The notes under the pieces are model-generated. The model was not told the DNA's origin. It ran no database searches and saw only the letters and a program-made list of their open reading frames with translations. A DNA stretch of 33,088 nt from Acidimicrobiaceae bacterium (lineage in GTDB: Bacteria; Actinomycetota; Acidimicrobiia; Acidimicrobiales; RAAP-2), in the NCBI GenBank assembly GCA_003155915.1, contig PMFA01000020.1:1816-34903 (forward strand), in the 5' to 3' direction. This document shows positions 30,668-33,088 of this stretch, piece by piece (positions within the stretch are counted from its first letter, which is position 1; every line of letters starts with the position of its first letter). The position numbers were made by a program, and so were the translations under genes.

Positions 30668-31846
30668 TTAGAACTCGACTCGGTATTTGGGAGTAAACAC
30701 AAGCGGCGTCACACTGGCTCCCGCAATTCGATCGATGCGGTAACCGCGTAACAGCCCACGATCGTTGATTACGAAGAGCAAGATATTGCCTTCTGATGTT
30801 CGACGAAGCGAATATGGCTCAACAATCCGTGGTCCGCTCCGGCCTTGCTCGGCACGGTAGTCAATCTCGACCTTGAGGCGGTTTGCACCGGCGTAGCGAA
30901 TGAGTTCGAGTGGAAACCCGACACGCCAGGAGGCGATCGCGTTGGGCGGCTCCCAAGTCTCGTCGAGGCCGCTCTGAGAGGCTCGCTGAAGTAACGGGGT
31001 CTCAAGATCGCCCGTCAGCCAGGCAAAGACCTCGTCGAGTCCTTCCCAGAACTGAGCGAAACCGGGCAAAGGCTTCGGAAGCTGGTGACCCAGCATGTTC
31101 ACCCATTCGAGTTCAATTTCCGAGCGAAACGGAGAGGAATGAATTGACTCACGCGTGGGTACTTCGATGCCTACGTACTCACACTTCTTGGAGAGCGAGG
31201 TGAGCACGTCCTGGGACCTACCGACAAGGTCGGGATGGCGATACATGTGGATCACGTCGTAGAGGTCGCGGGGACGGCAGCGCTCGGCAAGCGCGCGCAC
31301 CTTCTCCGCGAGCAGATCCGATGGCGAGTAGCAGAGCACGCCCGAAATTGGCAGGGGCCCATCGCTGTAGGGATGGCCGACGGTTCGTAACACGGTCGAA
31401 TCCACGATGAGTTCGTCGGAGGTCACGTCAATCTTGATCTTGGGCAGGACCGGTGGAGGGTTAGGCCCTCGGTAACCGACGCGGCCTTGGGTGGTGGGGT
31501 TTCCTCGACGGTTTTGGTGTACCCGGAATGATGATTCATCGATTACGAGTTCCAAGCCTGAGTTTTCACGTACCCACTCGACGATCTCTTTGAAGATTTG
31601 AATCAAGGTTGACGGTTCTTCCGAACCTCCTCTCGTCACAGTGAAATCGAGGTCCTCGGAGAACCGGTAGGTCTCGTAGTAGCACTTGCGAAGACAAGTT
31701 CCACCCTTGAAAATCCACGTCTGCGACAGTGTCTCATGTTGTGCAATGCCGGCCAACAGCCAACCCAGCACGTAGTCCTTTTCAATCACTCCCGACTCCA
31801 GTGACCACTCGCCGCGCAATTGTTCAAGTTCGCGCTGCTCGATCAT
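30668..31846 (-). CDS. AbiEii/MenT-type nucleotidyltransferase toxin with a C-terminal WYL-like domain
   Basis: 392 residues from ATG 31846, which overlaps the antitoxin TGA as ATGA; an earlier ATG at 31891 would overlap by 49 bp. The nucleotidyltransferase core reads FKGGTCLRKCYY, then RFSEDLDFTV (G-G-T and D-x-D metal motif), PKIKIDVT, and EKVRALAERCRPRDLYDV, all as in AbiEii. Known MenT/AbiEii toxins add nucleotides to tRNA 3' ends and are about 290-315 residues. The last ~88 residues are extra: IRYAGANRLKVEIDY, IVEPYSLRR, ILLFVINDRG and GYRIDRI match the strand pattern of WYL ligand-binding domains. This fusion is unusual. The operator lies upstream of the antitoxin gene. Confidence 0.88.
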   Translation of the reverse strand: MIEQRELEQLRGEWSLESGVIEKDYVLGWLLAGIAQHETLSQTWIFKGGTCLRKCYYETYRFSEDLDFTVTRGGSEEPSTLIQIFKEIVEWVRENSGLELVIDESSFRVHQNRRGNPTTQGRVGYRGPNPPPVLPKIKIDVTSDELIVDSTVLRTVGHPYSDGPLPISGVLCYSPSDLLAEKVRALAERCRPRDLYDVIHMYRHPDLVGRSQDVLTSLSKKCEYVGIEVPTRESIHSSPFRSEIELEWVNMLGHQLPKPLPGFAQFWEGLDEVFAWLTGDLETPLLQRASQSGLDETWEPPNAIASWRVGFPLELIRYAGANRLKVEIDYRAEQGRSGPRIVEPYSLRRTSEGNILLFVINDRGLLRGYRIDRIAGASVTPLVFTPKYRVEF

Positions 31847-32655
31847 GAGGGATTCTCTGGTCCCACGTGAACGTTTATTCGCAGTCCCCATTTCATGACC
31901 CGATGGCCGGCGCTCGGGCCGCTTGGGTCAAGTGCGGAGATGCCGGTGGAGACTCGCTCCTGACAGGCCGCGATGACGTCGGGGAATTCTTGGTTAGTAA
32001 CTTCAATGAGATAGCCGAGTCGCTTAAACACGGCTCGATTACCCAGTCGGTCACCGAACTCGATCAGCATTCCTGGGTCGTATTCGTTGAGGTACGCGTT
32101 AAGTATCTCGGCTCCGTTGCGGATACCCCCGCCAATGAATGGTGAATCGAGAATATCGACGATGGTCCGAGCAGGGCTGGCGAAGAGTAGACGAGTTGCG
32201 CCGTGCCATTCAGTATTGAGTCCCCATGTCATTGATTCTTCGCCAACATGAGAGACGAGATAGTCGTGATCGAGCAGCGTGACCGGGGACTCTCGAACGC
32301 GCGCCGTCGTTCTCACTATCGTCGAGCGAAAGACTTGCTCACTCAGGCCCCAGTAGTTCGCCGACGTCCAACCGCTGAAGTAGCAAGGTGGCCAAACTTC
32401 GTTGGCGACGACGAGCGCGTCGTCGGTCCAACTTGACGGATTCGTCACGCCTACGGGTACAGCGATGTACAGTCCGCGGCGGACCCGTCGAAGCCAACCA
32501 TCTTTAGCCCATCGAGCCAGCCTTTTCGCAGCGGTATCGGGATCAACGTTGAGAGCCGTGACGACATCATCAGGGGTGATGAAGTTTTGCGTGGATGACA
32601 GTACGCGCGCCAGATCATTGCGTCGGCGACTGGATATCCCGGCAACTTGTGACAT
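31843..32655 (-). CDS. AbiEi-type antitoxin/autoregulator
   Basis: 270 residues. The N-terminal winged helix (about 10-65: RRRNDLARVL, FITPDDVVTALNVDPDTAAKRLARW, GWLRRVRRGLYIAVP) is the DNA-binding domain of AbiEi; the rest (SPARTIVDILDSP, KRLGYLIE) is the AbiEi C-terminal domain that counteracts the toxin. It is the first gene, overlapping the toxin start by 4 bp, as in known AbiE operons where the antitoxin represses its own promoter through inverted repeats. GGAGAGGTGG lies upstream of ATG 32655. In the described AbiE systems antitoxin and toxin do not form a complex (type IV). Confidence 0.9.
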   Translation of the reverse strand: MSQVAGISSRRRNDLARVLSSTQNFITPDDVVTALNVDPDTAAKRLARWAKDGWLRRVRRGLYIAVPVGVTNPSSWTDDALVVANEVWPPCYFSGWTSANYWGLSEQVFRSTIVRTTARVRESPVTLLDHDYLVSHVGEESMTWGLNTEWHGATRLLFASPARTIVDILDSPFIGGGIRNGAEILNAYLNEYDPGMLIEFGDRLGNRAVFKRLGYLIEVTNQEFPDVIAACQERVSTGISALDPSGPSAGHRVMKWGLRINVHVGPENPS

Positions 32656-32673
32656 TGTTCATCCACCACCTCT

Positions 32674-32725
32674 CCGTTACGTGTATGTAACGGTGTTAGA
32701 ATATCATAAATATCTGAACACCGTT
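32674..32725. promoter_or_regulatory. Nested inverted repeats upstream of the AbiE operon
   Basis: CCGTTAC-(6)-GTAACGG at 32674-32693 and AACGGTGTT-(19)-AACACCGTT at 32689-32725, both perfect and sharing the GTAACGG half-site. The AT-rich 19-bp interval offers TATTCT as a -10 on the minus strand with TTAACG 18 bp upstream. The arrangement fits cooperative autorepression as described for AbiEi. Confidence 0.75.
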
Positions 32726-33088
32726 AACTACTCATAACAGCGAAGTATTGGTATTAGACTATCATGACCGTCGCAGTGGAATCTTTGGAGATCGAAGAAT
32801 GCCTTCCCGAGCGGAGCGGGCTCCGTAATTAGGAAGCAGACAGCCAAATCGCTTCGGGCTTTGTGGGGTGTCCCGGAAACCGTCACGTCTTTCTCAAGCA
32901 CTCGCATGCTCTTACCGGATTCAGCGGAATGCTTGGCGAGGATGCCATTACGTTCGCGCTACCAAATCCGACGTAGAAGTACGTGGCGCCTTGCTCAACT
33001 GCCGATTTTTCCAGTGGCTGGATTACCAGCCATAAATCGGACCTCTTAGACGCCGAGACTCCTCTCTCGAGTAGTTCCGCTCCATTAC
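32726..33088. other. End of window, no assignable gene
   Basis: A 22-codon frame starts at ATG 32764 (MTVAVESLEIEECLPE...) and stops at TAG; frames around 32850-32980 look weakly protein-like but have no start, ribosome-binding site or family. These may be fragments of a decayed gene divergent from the AbiE operon. No repeat A or B copy is visible here. Confidence 0.3.

Overview
The window looks like a chromosomal segment of an actinobacterium. It is GC-rich (roughly 60% by eye) with frequent GTG starts. It has a small two-helix membrane protein of the kind often mislabelled LigA, an MmyB-type XRE regulator, IS481-type relics and many TetR/MarR-controlled oxidoreductases. Acidimicrobiia would fit, but nothing here fixes the lineage. 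There is no rRNA, no intact tRNA, no CRISPR array and no integrase or complete transposase.

Left part (1-11041), ordinary chromosome: a heterodimeric ABC exporter pair on the minus strand (the first-translated half has a degenerate ATPase site, the partner runs off the window); a 2Fe-2S/molybdopterin fusion dehydrogenase; a DUF1269-type membrane protein; a 14-helix DHA2-type MFS exporter; and a P-type ATPase of the MgtA/MgtB Mg2+ import class.

Right part (about 11.1-33.1 kb), a mosaic of small self-regulated modules separated by one family of dispersed repeats. Module 1 (12.0-15.5 kb) is a flavin-reductase-like protein, Ada and a DMT exporter translated as an overlapping three-gene operon, plus a two-helix membrane protein. 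Module 2 (16.5-21.8 kb) holds a secreted protein with a clear sigma-70-type promoter, a second DMT exporter paralogous to the first, and an NmrA-like/NTF2-like/alpha-beta hydrolase operon divergent from a TetR gene with two operators. Module 3 (21.8-23.7 kb) is an aldo/keto reductase divergent from a TetR gene. Module 4 (24.2-24.8 kb) is an RHH antitoxin with a Doc toxin. Module 5 (25.5-30.1 kb) is a metallo-beta-lactamase-fold hydrolase divergent from an MmyB-type XRE regulator, then a MarR regulator divergent from an SDR and an NmrA-like reductase. Module 6 (30.7-32.7 kb) is an AbiE-type toxin-antitoxin pair whose toxin carries a C-terminal WYL-like domain.

The module borders carry six copies of a ~36-43 bp repeat ('B') that reads, in most copies on the minus strand, as the 3' half of a tRNA-Lys(TTT), from the anticodon loop through the T-arm to the acceptor 3' strand. 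That is the shape of a tRNA attachment site of integrative elements. A second repeat ('A', ~60 bp) recurs near them, and two copies of B abut IS481-like 5' ends. I read this part as serial integration and decay at tRNA-Lys-type attachment sites, leaving a cassette-like array of detoxification, regulation and toxin-antitoxin modules. The repeats are seen directly; their role as recombination sites is inference.
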